A stretch of DNA of 17,327 nucleotides from an uncultured Candidatus Saccharibacteria bacterium (lineage in GTDB: Bacteria > Patescibacteriota > Saccharimonadia > Saccharimonadales > Saccharimonadaceae), in NCBI GenBank assembly GCA_945916045.1, contig CAMEGH010000004.1, positions 1 through 17,327 on the forward strand, written 5' to 3'. This document shows, one piece after another, positions 1 through 6,006 of this stretch. A model generated the notes under the pieces. The model did no database searches. It worked only from the letters and a program-made list of their open reading frames with translations, and was not told the origin of the DNA. Position 1 is the stretch's first letter; the number at the start of each line of letters is the position of its first letter. A program made the position numbers and the translations under genes.

Positions 1-1
1 G

Positions 2-220
2 AAGCATCAAAAACCCAAAACCAGCCTGACAAAATACGGATTAGGAGTTACTCTTACAGGAGTCGCCACAACTGTGCTTACCCTGATGCATGCTAATTGG
101 GGCGCCGAACATGGAGCTGGTATCGGGGCGAATATAGGAAGTTGGCTGATCTATCTTGCCGGAGTGGCTATTTGCGGTGTAGGGTTGGGCATTGTGCTGT
201 ATGCTCGGCTTAAGCGATAG
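2..220 (+). CDS. C-terminal part of a small membrane protein (5' end outside window)
   Basis: An open frame enters from the left edge and ends at TAG 218-220, giving 72 residues with no start in view. Two hydrophobic stretches can be read: one around GLGVTLTGVATTVLTLM and one around WLIYLAGVAICGVGLGIVLY. They are separated by a Gly/Ala-rich segment containing His and Glu. The protein ends in a short basic tail (ARLKR), which would place the C-terminus in the cytoplasm by the positive-inside rule. I do not recognise a family. The gene converges on the minus-strand gene ending at 276, with a hairpin between them. Coding is inferred from uninterrupted, sensible membrane-protein composition. The upstream part could contain further domains. 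Confidence 0.6.
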   Translation, partial: KHQKPKTSLTKYGLGVTLTGVATTVLTLMHANWGAEHGAGIGANIGSWLIYLAGVAICGVGLGIVLYARLKR

Positions 221-250
221 TCTTAAGAAAAAATATTTTACAAGAAGAAG

Positions 251-269
251 CCCTCGCCAAAAGCGAGGG
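251..269. terminator. Hairpin between convergent genes, probable bidirectional terminator
   Basis: A 7-bp perfect stem (CCCTCGC / GCGAGGG) with a CAAAA loop lies between the + gene ending at 220 and the - gene ending at 276. Neither side has a clean T-run: + has TTCAC and - has CTTCTTCTTG. Termination is therefore inferred from position and stem strength. Confidence 0.5.
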
Positions 270-275
270 TTCACA

Positions 276-689
276 CTACGGAATGTCAACATAGGTATAC
301 GTACAGGTGATGCCGGCAACACGTTTGCCAAACAGCGCCTTGAGCGTATGTCGCACAATCTCCTTGTGTCGATGTTTGCGCGCTTCGGCAATCGCAACGT
401 ACGACGGCGTCATGTCGAGCGAAAAATCGCCTGTTCGCAGCACGATTGAATCGTGCATAAGAATGTCATGCGCAACCGGTAGCAGTTTTTTGGCAAAATC
501 CGGCTTGCCAAGGTTGTTGTAAATGCGCGTTTGCTCGCGTCGTTTGCGCGCAAAAAGCGCCCGTCTGCGGTCATTTTTGTACGCCAGGGGAATCCGAATA
601 TGCACGATATCCGGCTCGTTCCTTTCGCCACGCCGAACAAATATAATCTGCACGGTAACTTCAAGCGGAACTGCGTAAACATTCTGCAT
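276..689 (-). CDS. Hypothetical basic protein, 137 aa
   Basis: I do not recognise this protein. The frame can be extended to 719, but I choose the ATG at 687-689. It begins MQNVYAVPLEVTVQIIF and is preceded on the minus strand by AAAGGAAG a few bases upstream, a clear SD. The protein starts with a beta-strand-like segment (VYAVPLEVTVQIIFV) and continues with a strongly basic middle (KNDRRRALFARKRREQ). A helical region contains the block AEARKHRHKEIVRHTLKALF, and the C-terminus is again strand-like (ITCTYTYVDIP). No membrane segment or catalytic motif is visible. The many Arg/Lys residues suggest nucleic acid or ribosome contact, but this is inference only. It has its own promoter (744-779). 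Confidence 0.7.
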   Translation of the reverse strand: MQNVYAVPLEVTVQIIFVRRGERNEPDIVHIRIPLAYKNDRRRALFARKRREQTRIYNNLGKPDFAKKLLPVAHDILMHDSIVLRTGDFSLDMTPSYVAIAEARKHRHKEIVRHTLKALFGKRVAGITCTYTYVDIP

Positions 690-743
690 GATACTTCCTT
701 TGTTCGTAGGTGCAAGCAACAGAGGTGTCTGTGCTTAAAGTAT

Positions 744-779
744 ATTATACCATACGTTTGGTTTTATTTTTTGTGTCAA
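744..779 (-). promoter_or_regulatory. Promoter of the 276-689 gene (extended -10)
   Basis: On the minus strand there is TATAAT (744-749) preceded by TGG, an extended -10. A perfect TTGACA lies at 774-779, but 24 bp upstream, which is too far for a standard -35. The extended -10 probably carries the activity. The predicted start is near 737, giving a leader of about 48 nt with an SD. Confidence 0.6.
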
Positions 780-790
780 GCTACAAAGTA

Positions 791-815
791 AAAACCCGAA
801 GCGATTTGCTTCGGG
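791..815 (-). terminator. Rho-independent terminator of the 848-1018 gene
   Basis: Read on the minus strand there is an 8-bp perfect stem CCCGAAGC / GCTTCGGG with an AAATC loop, followed directly by TTTTT. It lies about 30 bp after the stop codon. Confidence 0.85.
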
Positions 816-847
816 TGTCGTACGATACGGCGGATGTTCTCCTTTGG

Positions 848-1018
848 TTAGTGGCGGCGGTTGCTGTCGATCGCGTCTGCGATGATTGCGCCGAAGCCGA
901 GCGCGTCCATGCCTATGTTGGGCGGTGTGATAACGTATCTCGACGTCGAGCGTTTCACGGGGCGGTCCTTCTGGCGAGTTCCTTTGAACCCACGCCATTT
1001 AGTGCGCGGCTTGGCCAT
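848..1018 (-). CDS. Small basic hypothetical protein, 56 aa
   Basis: This short gene is well supported although the protein is unknown. It has a consensus promoter (1090-1118), an SD (AAAGGA, 6 nt before ATG 1016-1018), a TAA stop at 848-850 and a strong terminator just beyond. The N-terminal half is highly basic (MAKPRTKWRGFKGTRQKDRP, then VKRSTSR). The C-terminal half is mildly hydrophobic (MDALGFGAIIADAID) and ends in SNRRH. The basic half suggests binding to RNA, DNA or the ribosome, which is inference. Two inverted repeats sit on its promoter and leader, suggesting regulation. I know no family that matches. Confidence 0.75.
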   Translation of the reverse strand: MAKPRTKWRGFKGTRQKDRPVKRSTSRYVITPPNIGMDALGFGAIIADAIDSNRRH

Positions 1019-1034
1019 TATGAATCCTTTCGTA

Positions 1035-1050
1035 GGTACTAGCTAGCACC
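1035..1050. promoter_or_regulatory. Quasi-palindrome in the leader of the 848-1018 gene
   Basis: GGTACTAG followed directly by CTAGCACC forms an inverted repeat with 8-bp arms and a single mismatch (a G.U pair in RNA). It lies just upstream of the SD of the minus-strand gene. It could be a protein-binding site or a small RNA fold. Function is inferred from symmetry only. Confidence 0.35.
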
Positions 1051-1089
1051 TTGGTTGAACGTACAACAAAGTAGCCGTAGCTATTGTAT

Positions 1090-1118
1090 ATAGTAGCACG
1101 ATTTTTGCGTAATGTCAA
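1090..1118 (-). promoter_or_regulatory. Consensus promoter of the 848-1018 gene, with inverted repeats over the -35
   Basis: On the minus strand the -35 is TTGACA (1113-1118), followed by 17 bp and TACTAT (1090-1095). The predicted start is near 1083. The -35 lies inside two overlapping inverted repeats: AATGTC/GACATT at 1111-1130 and CGTAAT/ATTACG at 1108-1125. Such symmetry is typical of repressor sites. Confidence 0.8.
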
Positions 1119-1146
1119 TATTACGACATTTTTGCGAAAAGTACGC

Positions 1147-1177
1147 CAAATAATAAGCCCTGCATTGCGGCAGGACT
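1147..1177 (-). terminator. Probable terminator after the 1214-1435 frame
   Basis: On the minus strand AGTCCTGC / GCAGGGCT forms an 8-bp stem (one G.U) with a CGCAAT loop, followed by T-rich TATTATTTGG. It lies about 40 bp beyond the stop at 1214-1216 and upstream of the next promoter. Confidence 0.55.
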
Positions 1178-1213
1178 GACCTTTTTACAAAGGACGCGCC
1201 AAATTTGGCGACT

Positions 1214-1435
1214 CTACTTTTTTGTACCTCGTAGGTTCTTATAATACTCCTTTTGTGCGATGAACGTTTCGTTGCAAAACACCATCCTATCTTCGTTTTC
1301 GTGCAAGATAACCAGAGGCGGCAGATGCGAAAGGTCTTTTGGTGCACCGTTCGGAAACAATTCGCGGTAGGCTTCGATGATTGCATTGTCATCGTCGCCA
1401 AAGGTAAGTGCTACATTTACGCTTGCTCTCTTACC
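1214..1435 (-). CDS. Well-formed reading frame without a standard start codon (hypothetical, up to 73 aa)
   Basis: The frame between the in-frame TAG at 1436-1438 and the stop TAG at 1214-1216 reads like real protein. Segments include VNVALTFGDDDNAIIEAYRE, LFPNGAPKDLSHLPPLVILH and NEDRMVFCNETFIAQKEYY, ending NLRGTKK. Codon choice resembles the neighbouring genes. No ATG or GTG occurs in frame before the Met of DRMVFC, and the first TTG lies inside the YRELF segment. A single base change at GTA (1418-1420) would give a start just before NVALTF. It is therefore a gene with an unusual start, a gene whose start was lost, or a remnant. A longer overlapping minus-strand frame (1081-1401) has Cys/Trp-rich, implausible composition and runs through a terminator and a promoter. 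I do not recognise the family. Confidence 0.5.
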   Translation of the reverse strand, partial: GKRASVNVALTFGDDDNAIIEAYRELFPNGAPKDLSHLPPLVILHENEDRMVFCNETFIAQKEYYKNLRGTKK

Positions 1436-1451
1436 CTAAATATGCTACGAT
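1423..1451 (+). promoter_or_regulatory. Candidate promoter of the rplF-rplO unit
   Basis: TTGCTC (1423-1428), 17 bp, then TACGAT (1446-1451). Predicted start is near 1458, giving a leader of about 137 nt. Both boxes are imperfect, so this is the best candidate rather than a certain site. Confidence 0.45.
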
Positions 1452-1457
1452 TGTAGA

Positions 1458-1594
1458 GATAATAACTCACGCGAGTGGAACCGGGAGGTTTTGCGCTCAC
1501 GGTGCGGAATAAATTCTGGATTACATCTGGGATACTAAGCACGGTGTCAGCTGCCAAAAACAAACAGTTCGCTCGCACATAACGAAAGGTAAGT
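1458..1594 (+). promoter_or_regulatory. Long 5' leader of rplF, possible r-protein control region
   Basis: About 137 nt precede rplF. Visible elements are small hairpins (ACTC ACGC GAGT; AACC GGGA GGTT), a GTGCG...CGCAC long-range pair, and an imperfect tandem repeat TCTGGATTAC / TCTGGGATAC at about 1515-1535. The SD is AAAGG before ATG 1595. Ribosomal protein operons are often controlled by a product binding such a leader. No known leader class is recognised here. Confidence 0.35.
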
Positions 1595-2128
1595 ATGAGT
1601 CGAATCGGAAAACTACCAGTAGCAATTCCGTCCGGTGTGACAATCACGGTTGATTCAGAAGTGATTACCGTCAAAGGGCCAAAGGGCGAGTTGACTGTAC
1701 CTCATCTGAGCGACGTGACTGTTGCTGAAGAAGACGGCAAAATGATCGTGACCCGCAAGGATGACGAACGAATCGCGAAAGCGCAACACGGCTTGCAGCG
1801 TTCACTATTGAACAACGCAGTTGAAGGCGTTACGAAAGGCTTCGAAAAGAAGCTTGAAGTAAACGGTGTTGGGTTCCGCGTAGCAATGAGCGGCGCAGAC
1901 CTCGAAATGCAGCTTGGTTTTTCACACCCAGTGAAATACAAAGCGCCTGAAGGTGTACAGATCGCTACAAACAAGATGGAAATTACCGTTAGTGGCATCG
2001 ACAAACAACAAGTTGGTCAAGCAGCTGCGGAAATCCGCGCACTAAAGAAGCCTGAACCGTACAAGGGTAAAGGTATTAAATATGCTGGTGAGCAAATTTT
2101 GCGCAAGGCAGGAAAGGCAGGTAAGTAA
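1595..2128 (+). CDS. rplF: 50S ribosomal protein L6 (uL6)
   Basis: L6 of the large subunit, located near the factor-binding region of the ribosome. The 177-residue product has the usual length. It starts MSRIGKLPVAIPSGV, has the two repeated alpha/beta domains of L6, and ends with the diagnostic PEPYKGKGIKYAGEQILRKAGK block that contacts rRNA. The start is the ATG at 1595, preceded by AAAGG. In most bacteria rpsH (S8) lies directly upstream inside the spc operon. Here the upstream DNA holds unrelated minus-strand genes, so rplF heads a separate transcription unit. rplR follows 2 bp after the stop. Confidence 0.98.
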   Translation: MSRIGKLPVAIPSGVTITVDSEVITVKGPKGELTVPHLSDVTVAEEDGKMIVTRKDDERIAKAQHGLQRSLLNNAVEGVTKGFEKKLEVNGVGFRVAMSGADLEMQLGFSHPVKYKAPEGVQIATNKMEITVSGIDKQQVGQAAAEIRALKKPEPYKGKGIKYAGEQILRKAGKAGK

Positions 2129-2130
2129 TC

Positions 2131-2484
2131 ATGGCCGACTTGAAGAAAAAACTTCTTAACAAAAGCCTTCGCAAGAATCGCGTTCGTTCAAAGGTAAGCG
2201 GTACGGCTGAGCGCCCGCGCTTGACTGTAACTATCAGCAACAAACACGTGAGCGCACAGCTTATCGACGACGTAGCTGGTAAAACAGTAGCTGCAGCCAC
2301 TACGGTTGGCACAAAAGCAACTGGCTCAATGAGCGAACAGGCTGCCAAAGTTGGTACAGATATCGCCAAAAAGGCAAAGAAAGCTAAAATTAACGCAGTA
2401 GTGTTTGACCGCAACGGTCGCCAATATGCTGGCCGCTTGAGCGCGCTTGCAGACGCTGCACGTAAAGAAGGAATGGAGTTCTAG
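2131..2484 (+). CDS. rplR: 50S ribosomal protein L18 (uL18)
   Basis: L18 binds 5S rRNA and helps attach it to the central protuberance. The 117 residues carry the basic N-terminus (KKKLLNKSLRKNRVRSKV), the signature SGTAERPRLTV, the NKHVSAQLIDD segment and the family ending LADAARKEGMEF. A short Lys-rich insert-like stretch (DIAKKAKKAKI) precedes the VFDRNG motif. Start ATG 2131 lies 2 bp after rplF. The last codons contain the SD for rpsE (GGAG). Confidence 0.97.
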   Translation: MADLKKKLLNKSLRKNRVRSKVSGTAERPRLTVTISNKHVSAQLIDDVAGKTVAAATTVGTKATGSMSEQAAKVGTDIAKKAKKAKINAVVFDRNGRQYAGRLSALADAARKEGMEF

Positions 2485-2485
2485 T

Positions 2486-3091
2486 ATGGCAGATGCAAAA
2501 CCTGCTGCAGCAGCGAGCGCTGCAAATACTACCCCTCGCCAGGGCGGTCGCCAAGATCGTCGTCAGCGTGGTGGTCGTCGCGATGACCGACGAAATCAGC
2601 GTGATGAAGCGCCGAAAGAGTTTGAAGAAGTGGTAATCAACATCGACCGCGTGGCACGTGTGGTAAAGGGTGGACGCCGTTTCCGCTTTAAGGCACTTGT
2701 TGTGGTCGGTAACCACAAAGGCAAGGTTGGCGTTGGTGTTTCAAAAGGCCAAGACGTTCAAACTGCTATTTCAAAAGCAACTGATGTTGCCAAGAAAAAC
2801 CTCATCACTGTTCCTATCACGAACGAAACAATTCCACACGACGCCGAAGTAAAGGTGAGCGGTGCACAAGTGCTTATTAAGCCAGCTGCGCCTGGTACCG
2901 GTATTATCGCCGGTGGTGTTGTTCGCCAAGTGATTGGTGTAACGGGTATCCGTAACATGCTTTCAAAGAGCCTCGGTTCAACCAACAAGGTAAACATTGC
3001 CTACGCAACAATTGATGCGCTAAAGACAATGGTACCGCGTGAACAGTGGATCGGTGCTGAAAAGAAGGCAGCGAAAAAGGAGGCTAAGTAA
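2486..3091 (+). CDS. rpsE: 30S ribosomal protein S5 (uS5)
   Basis: S5 acts in decoding fidelity and mRNA unwinding at the small subunit entry channel. The frame opens at 2447 inside rplR, but the ATG at 2486 (MADAKPAAA, after GGAG at 2475-2478) is the proper start, giving 201 aa. The conserved core begins at about residue 40 (EEVVINIDRVARVVKGGRRF) and includes the FKALVVVGNHKGKVGVGVSK loop. Before it lies an unusual Ala- then Arg/Asp-rich extension of roughly 35 residues (RQDRRQRGGRRDDRRNQRDE), likely disordered. The C-terminus is Lys/Ala-rich. The TAA stop overlaps the rplO ATG by one base (TAATG), so rpmD (L30) is absent. Confidence 0.98.
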   Translation: MADAKPAAAASAANTTPRQGGRQDRRQRGGRRDDRRNQRDEAPKEFEEVVINIDRVARVVKGGRRFRFKALVVVGNHKGKVGVGVSKGQDVQTAISKATDVAKKNLITVPITNETIPHDAEVKVSGAQVLIKPAAPGTGIIAGGVVRQVIGVTGIRNMLSKSLGSTNKVNIAYATIDALKTMVPREQWIGAEKKAAKKEAK

Positions 3092-3567
3092 TGAAATACA
3101 ACGAACTCCAAGTAAACGCAAATAAAAGCAAGATTCGTGTTGGTCGTGGTATTGCTGCTGGTCGTGGTAAAACGGCTGGTCGTGGTACAAAGGGTCAAAA
3201 AGCTCGTACTGGTAAAAAATTGCACGCAATGTTCCAAGGTGGTCAACGCCCACTTGCACAGGCAATTCCAAAAAACCGCGGCTTTAAGAGTATCAAAGCT
3301 CCTGCACAAGTTGTCTACGCAGATAATCTTAACGCAATGAAAGGTCTTGTCGACAACTTCAGCTTGTTTGAAGCTGGCATGATCGCAACGCCATTTCACA
3401 AGGTAAAGATCATCATGCGTGGTGAACTAACTGCAAAGATTGACGTAAAAGTGCAAGCTGCCTCGAAGAGCGTACAAGAAGCAATTAAAAAAGCTGGCGG
3501 TACCTTCGAAAAAGTAGCAACACCGTTGCCAAAATCAACCAAAGAAGCTGAGGCTGAAGACAAATAA
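3091..3567 (+). CDS. rplO: 50S ribosomal protein L15 (uL15)
   Basis: L15 is a late-assembly protein of the large subunit. The 158 residues show the classic N-terminal Gly/Arg-rich rRNA-binding extension (VGRGIAAGRGKTAGRGTKGQ), then RPLAQAIPKNRGFKS and the C-terminal globular domain. It ends in a short acidic tail (STKEAEAEDK) that is less common. Translation is probably coupled to rpsE through the TAATG overlap. The transcript appears to end at the terminator at 3593-3622, separating it from secY, which is normally co-transcribed. Confidence 0.98.
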   Translation: MKYNELQVNANKSKIRVGRGIAAGRGKTAGRGTKGQKARTGKKLHAMFQGGQRPLAQAIPKNRGFKSIKAPAQVVYADNLNAMKGLVDNFSLFEAGMIATPFHKVKIIMRGELTAKIDVKVQAASKSVQEAIKKAGGTFEKVATPLPKSTKEAEAEDK

Positions 3568-3592
3568 GTCTTTTGCGTACAGGCACTTTACG

Positions 3593-3622
3593 AAATCCCT
3601 GCCAGAAACGGCGGGGATTTTT
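3593..3622 (+). terminator. Rho-independent terminator after rplO
   Basis: AAATCCCTGCC / GGCGGGGATTT forms an 11-bp stem (one G.U pair) with an AGAAAC loop, running into TTTTT. It ends the rplF-rplO transcript. Confidence 0.9.
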
Positions 3623-3642
3623 GGTTGAGTTGGCCGATTCCT

Positions 3643-3672
3643 TTGAAAAGTGGCGCCAAAAAGTGCTATAAT
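3643..3672 (+). promoter_or_regulatory. secY promoter
   Basis: TTGAAA (3643-3648), 18 bp, then TATAAT (3667-3672) preceded by TGC (extended -10). Predicted start is near 3679, 56 nt before secY and 4 nt before a short ATG frame at 3683. Confidence 0.85.
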
Positions 3673-3682
3673 GGTTCAGAAT

Positions 3683-3724
3683 ATGGCTGACATGCCGAAA
3701 AGACAAAGCCGACTACAGAGATAG
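3683..3724 (+). other. Candidate 13-codon leader peptide upstream of secY
   Basis: ATG at 3683 opens a frame MADMPKRQSRLQR ending at TAG 3722-3724. Its start lies about 4 nt from the predicted transcript start, with no SD, so it could be read as a leaderless message. The secY SD (GAGAGGG) begins at the base after its stop. This geometry could couple the two or control secY. Chance cannot be excluded for so short a frame. Confidence 0.3.
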
Positions 3725-3734
3725 AGAGGGTAGA

Positions 3735-5147
3735 ATGAACTGGAAGACAATTTTTAAATCGTTTAAGAACAAGGACATGCAGCGCCGTTTGCTGATTGTG
3801 CTTGGCTTGGTGATTGTATACCGAATGTTGGCGCACATCCCTGTGCCGCTAGCAGAACCAACGCAGCTGAAAGAAGTTGTCTCGACTTTCTTGGCGGGGA
3901 GCGATTTTGGTGGCTTTATGAACCTGCTTTCGGGTGGCGCGCTCAGCCAATTCTCGATTGTGTTGGTGGGCTTGAGCCCGTTCATTACCGCTAGCATTAT
4001 CACACAGCTTATGACCAAGGCGATTCCAAAGCTTGAAGAATTGCATAAAGACGGCGAATCTGGCCGCCGCAAAATCAACCAGTGGACGCGTATGATTAGC
4101 GTGCCGCTCGCGATTGTTCAGTCGATTGCGTTTATCTACATTTTGCGCCAAACGGTGCTAGCTGGTAACGTTACGGGCATGACCGAAACTACTTTGGCGG
4201 AATGGATTGTGGCGGTAACAGCAATGACGGCCGGCTCACTTCTGCTAATGTGGCTAGGTGAATTAATGACCGAGCAGGGTGTAGGTAACGGTATTAGTTT
4301 GCTGATTTTTGCCGGTATTATTAGCCAGCTGCCAACGACGCTTTCTACTTTGATTGGTTCGTTGTTTGATACATCGGGCGGCGTGCTGCACGTTTTTGAC
4401 TGGTTTACGGTTGCGGTGAATCCGACGATTTTCTGGGTGGCGCTGGCGCTCGGGGCGATTAGTTTGTTGACACTCTATATTTTGGTAAAAATTAACGAAG
4501 CGCAGCGTATTATTACGGTAAACTACGCTAAGCGCGTGCAAGGCAACAGCGCCTACAGCGGCATTAAAAGCGTTCTGCCTGTGAAGCTTATCGCGGCAGG
4601 GGTGATCCCAGTGATTTTTGCGGTGGCGTTCCTTAGCCTACCGGCGTTCGTTGGCCAAGTGTTAAAAGCAACCGAAAACCCAGCGTACGCGCAAATTGCC
4701 GAAAACCTCATCACATGGTTCCAGGCACCCGATCCAGGCACCTTTATTGGCGGCACATGGCAGGCGTTTATCTACCCGCTATTCTACTTCGTGCTGGTGA
4801 TTTTGTTTACGTACTTTTATACGGGAATCGTTTTCAACAGTAGCGAAATTTCTGAAAACTTGCAAAAACAAGGCGGCTTTATTGAAGGCGTACGCCCAGG
4901 CGCGCAAACCGAAAAATATCTTAGCCGCACCGTTAATCGTTTGATATTGTTTGGTTCAATCGTGCTTGGTTTGATTGCCGTCATGCCGTTTGCGATCGAA
5001 TACTTACTGTTTAATATTGCCGGCATACAAAACGCCAATTTGGCTGTTGGTGGTACCGGATTGCTGATTGTAGTGTCGGTTGGGCTAGAGGCGCTGCGCC
5101 AAATCAACAGCCGCGCGCTAATGGTAACGTACGACGATTACAAATAG
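3735..5147 (+). CDS. secY: Preprotein translocase subunit SecY
   Basis: SecY forms the protein-conducting channel of the inner membrane, with SecE and SecG as partners. The 470 residues contain about ten hydrophobic segments. Family motifs are VYRMLAHIPVP after TM1, LSPFITASIITQLM (about 80-93), EQGVGNGISLLIFAGI (about 180-195), the EAQRIITVNYAKR cytoplasmic loop, GFIEGVRPGAQTEKYL (about 381-396) and GGTGLLIVVSVGLEAL near the end. Length is slightly above the usual 430-440. The SD is GAGAGGG before ATG 3735. It has its own promoter and is followed by a sortase gene, not by adk and map as in many bacteria. Confidence 0.98.
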   Translation: MNWKTIFKSFKNKDMQRRLLIVLGLVIVYRMLAHIPVPLAEPTQLKEVVSTFLAGSDFGGFMNLLSGGALSQFSIVLVGLSPFITASIITQLMTKAIPKLEELHKDGESGRRKINQWTRMISVPLAIVQSIAFIYILRQTVLAGNVTGMTETTLAEWIVAVTAMTAGSLLLMWLGELMTEQGVGNGISLLIFAGIISQLPTTLSTLIGSLFDTSGGVLHVFDWFTVAVNPTIFWVALALGAISLLTLYILVKINEAQRIITVNYAKRVQGNSAYSGIKSVLPVKLIAAGVIPVIFAVAFLSLPAFVGQVLKATENPAYAQIAENLITWFQAPDPGTFIGGTWQAFIYPLFYFVLVILFTYFYTGIVFNSSEISENLQKQGGFIEGVRPGAQTEKYLSRTVNRLILFGSIVLGLIAVMPFAIEYLLFNIAGIQNANLAVGGTGLLIVVSVGLEALRQINSRALMVTYDDYK

Positions 5148-5187
5148 GCAATTTGCCAAAATTTGCGGCAAAAATCACCCAAAATAC

Positions 5188-5224
5188 AACGAGCTTATGT
5201 TGCGATAGCATAAGCTCGTTTGCT
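5188..5224 (+). terminator. Terminator hairpin after secY, overlapping the next promoter
   Basis: AACGAGCTTATG / CATAAGCTCGTT is a 12-bp perfect stem with a TTGCGATAG loop. The T-run is short (TTTG). The possible -35 of the sortase promoter lies in the loop, so ending secY and starting the next gene share the same DNA. Confidence 0.7.
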
Positions 5225-5229
5225 ATACT
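5200..5229 (+). promoter_or_regulatory. Sortase promoter giving a nearly leaderless transcript
   Basis: TGC TATACT (5224-5229) is an extended -10. The possible -35 is TTGCGA (5200-5205), 18 bp upstream. The predicted start near 5236 is 3 nt before ATG 5239, and no SD is present. Confidence 0.65.
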
Positions 5230-5238
5230 AAGTTTATT

Positions 5239-5973
5239 ATGTCGCGAGGATTACACATACAGCAGCAAAAAAAGTCAAGTTTACTCACTACTATTTTATG
5301 GCTCGTGGCGCTGGCGTTCATCACGCTGTGTGGCTGGTTTGGCTACCGCTACTACGCTTTGGGCGAGCAGCCACCGGTCCCGATTCCCATGGCAACGGTC
5401 GCACAACCTGACGTTATAGAAGAGCAAGTGCCTGATGATGAGAAAAGTCAGCATATTGTGTCAGCGTCGCACCCTCGCTTTCTTTCGATTGAAAGCCTAG
5501 CGATTGACCGTTCGCGCGTGTTTCCGGTAGGGGTTGTGGAAGAAACAGGCGAACTTGATACGCCGCCAAATATCCACGACACCGGCTGGTTTGAGGAAAG
5601 TGCTTTGCCGGGCGACGGTTTGGGTGCAATGCTGATGGATGGTCATAACGGCGGCCCAACGCAAGACGGCGTGTTTAAACAGCTGCCAGACTTGCAAATT
5701 GGCGCCGAAATCGTGATTGAACGCGGCGACGGGCAAAAATTCACCTACCGCACCGAAAGCGTGGAAGTAGTGTCGCTTGAAGAACTGAACGATGGCGGCA
5801 TGAACGAATTGGCAAATTCAATCAACGCAGACGCGCAAGGCTTGAATATTATTAGCTGCACCGGCAATTGGGTGCCGGCTATGCAAACGTACGATAAGCG
5901 TGTCGTGGTGCGTGCTGCGCTCGTGCCGGAAATTCCACAAACACCAACTGCAGTGCAAGAAAGCATGCAGTAA
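5239..5973 (+). CDS. Sortase (class E/F-like transpeptidase), membrane anchored
   Basis: Sortases cut a sorting signal in surface proteins with a Cys thiolate and transfer them to a cell-surface acceptor. This 244-aa protein has a short cytoplasmic N-terminus (SRGLHIQQQKK), one membrane segment at about 15-34 (LLTTILWLVALAFITLCGWF) and a variable linker. The extracellular sortase fold begins near residue 80 (FLSIESLAIDRSRVFPVGV). The catalytic triad can be placed as His136 in MDGHNG, Cys207 in IISCTGNW and Arg221 in YDKRVVVRAAL. The His motif and the absence of a class A LxTC context resemble class F enzymes. Its substrates are not visible in the window. There is no SD. It sits between secY and infA. 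Confidence 0.85.
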   Translation: MSRGLHIQQQKKSSLLTTILWLVALAFITLCGWFGYRYYALGEQPPVPIPMATVAQPDVIEEQVPDDEKSQHIVSASHPRFLSIESLAIDRSRVFPVGVVEETGELDTPPNIHDTGWFEESALPGDGLGAMLMDGHNGGPTQDGVFKQLPDLQIGAEIVIERGDGQKFTYRTESVEVVSLEELNDGGMNELANSINADAQGLNIISCTGNWVPAMQTYDKRVVVRAALVPEIPQTPTAVQESMQ

Positions 5974-5977
5974 GGGC

Positions 5978-6006
5978 TTTACTTCTTATAAAATCTCATG
6001 TATAAT
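5978..6006 (+). promoter_or_regulatory. infA promoter, very short leader
   Basis: TTTACT (5978-5983), 17 bp, then a perfect TATAAT (6001-6006). Predicted start is near 6013, leaving about 9 nt before ATG 6022 with no SD. This promoter would drive the infA-rpsI unit. Confidence 0.8.

Noticed and set aside
735..998. Minus-strand 87-codon frame overlapping the 56-aa gene
   Set aside because: It lacks an SD, runs across the terminator at 791-815, and conflicts with the well-supported 848-1018 gene in another frame.
1081..1401. Minus-strand 106-codon frame overlapping the 1214-1435 frame
   Set aside because: Its composition is implausible (many Cys, Trp, Ser, Arg), and it runs through a terminator and the promoter of the next gene. 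The other frame reads as natural protein.
1417..1674. Minus-strand frame across the rplF leader and start
   Set aside because: It is antisense to the beginning of rplF; the apparent protein character comes from the complementary coding strand. There is no SD or promoter in the right place.
3137..3200. Short direct repeats (GCTGGTCGTGGT copies) in rplO
   Set aside because: They encode the normal Gly/Arg repeats of the L15 N-terminus and are not a separate repeat element.
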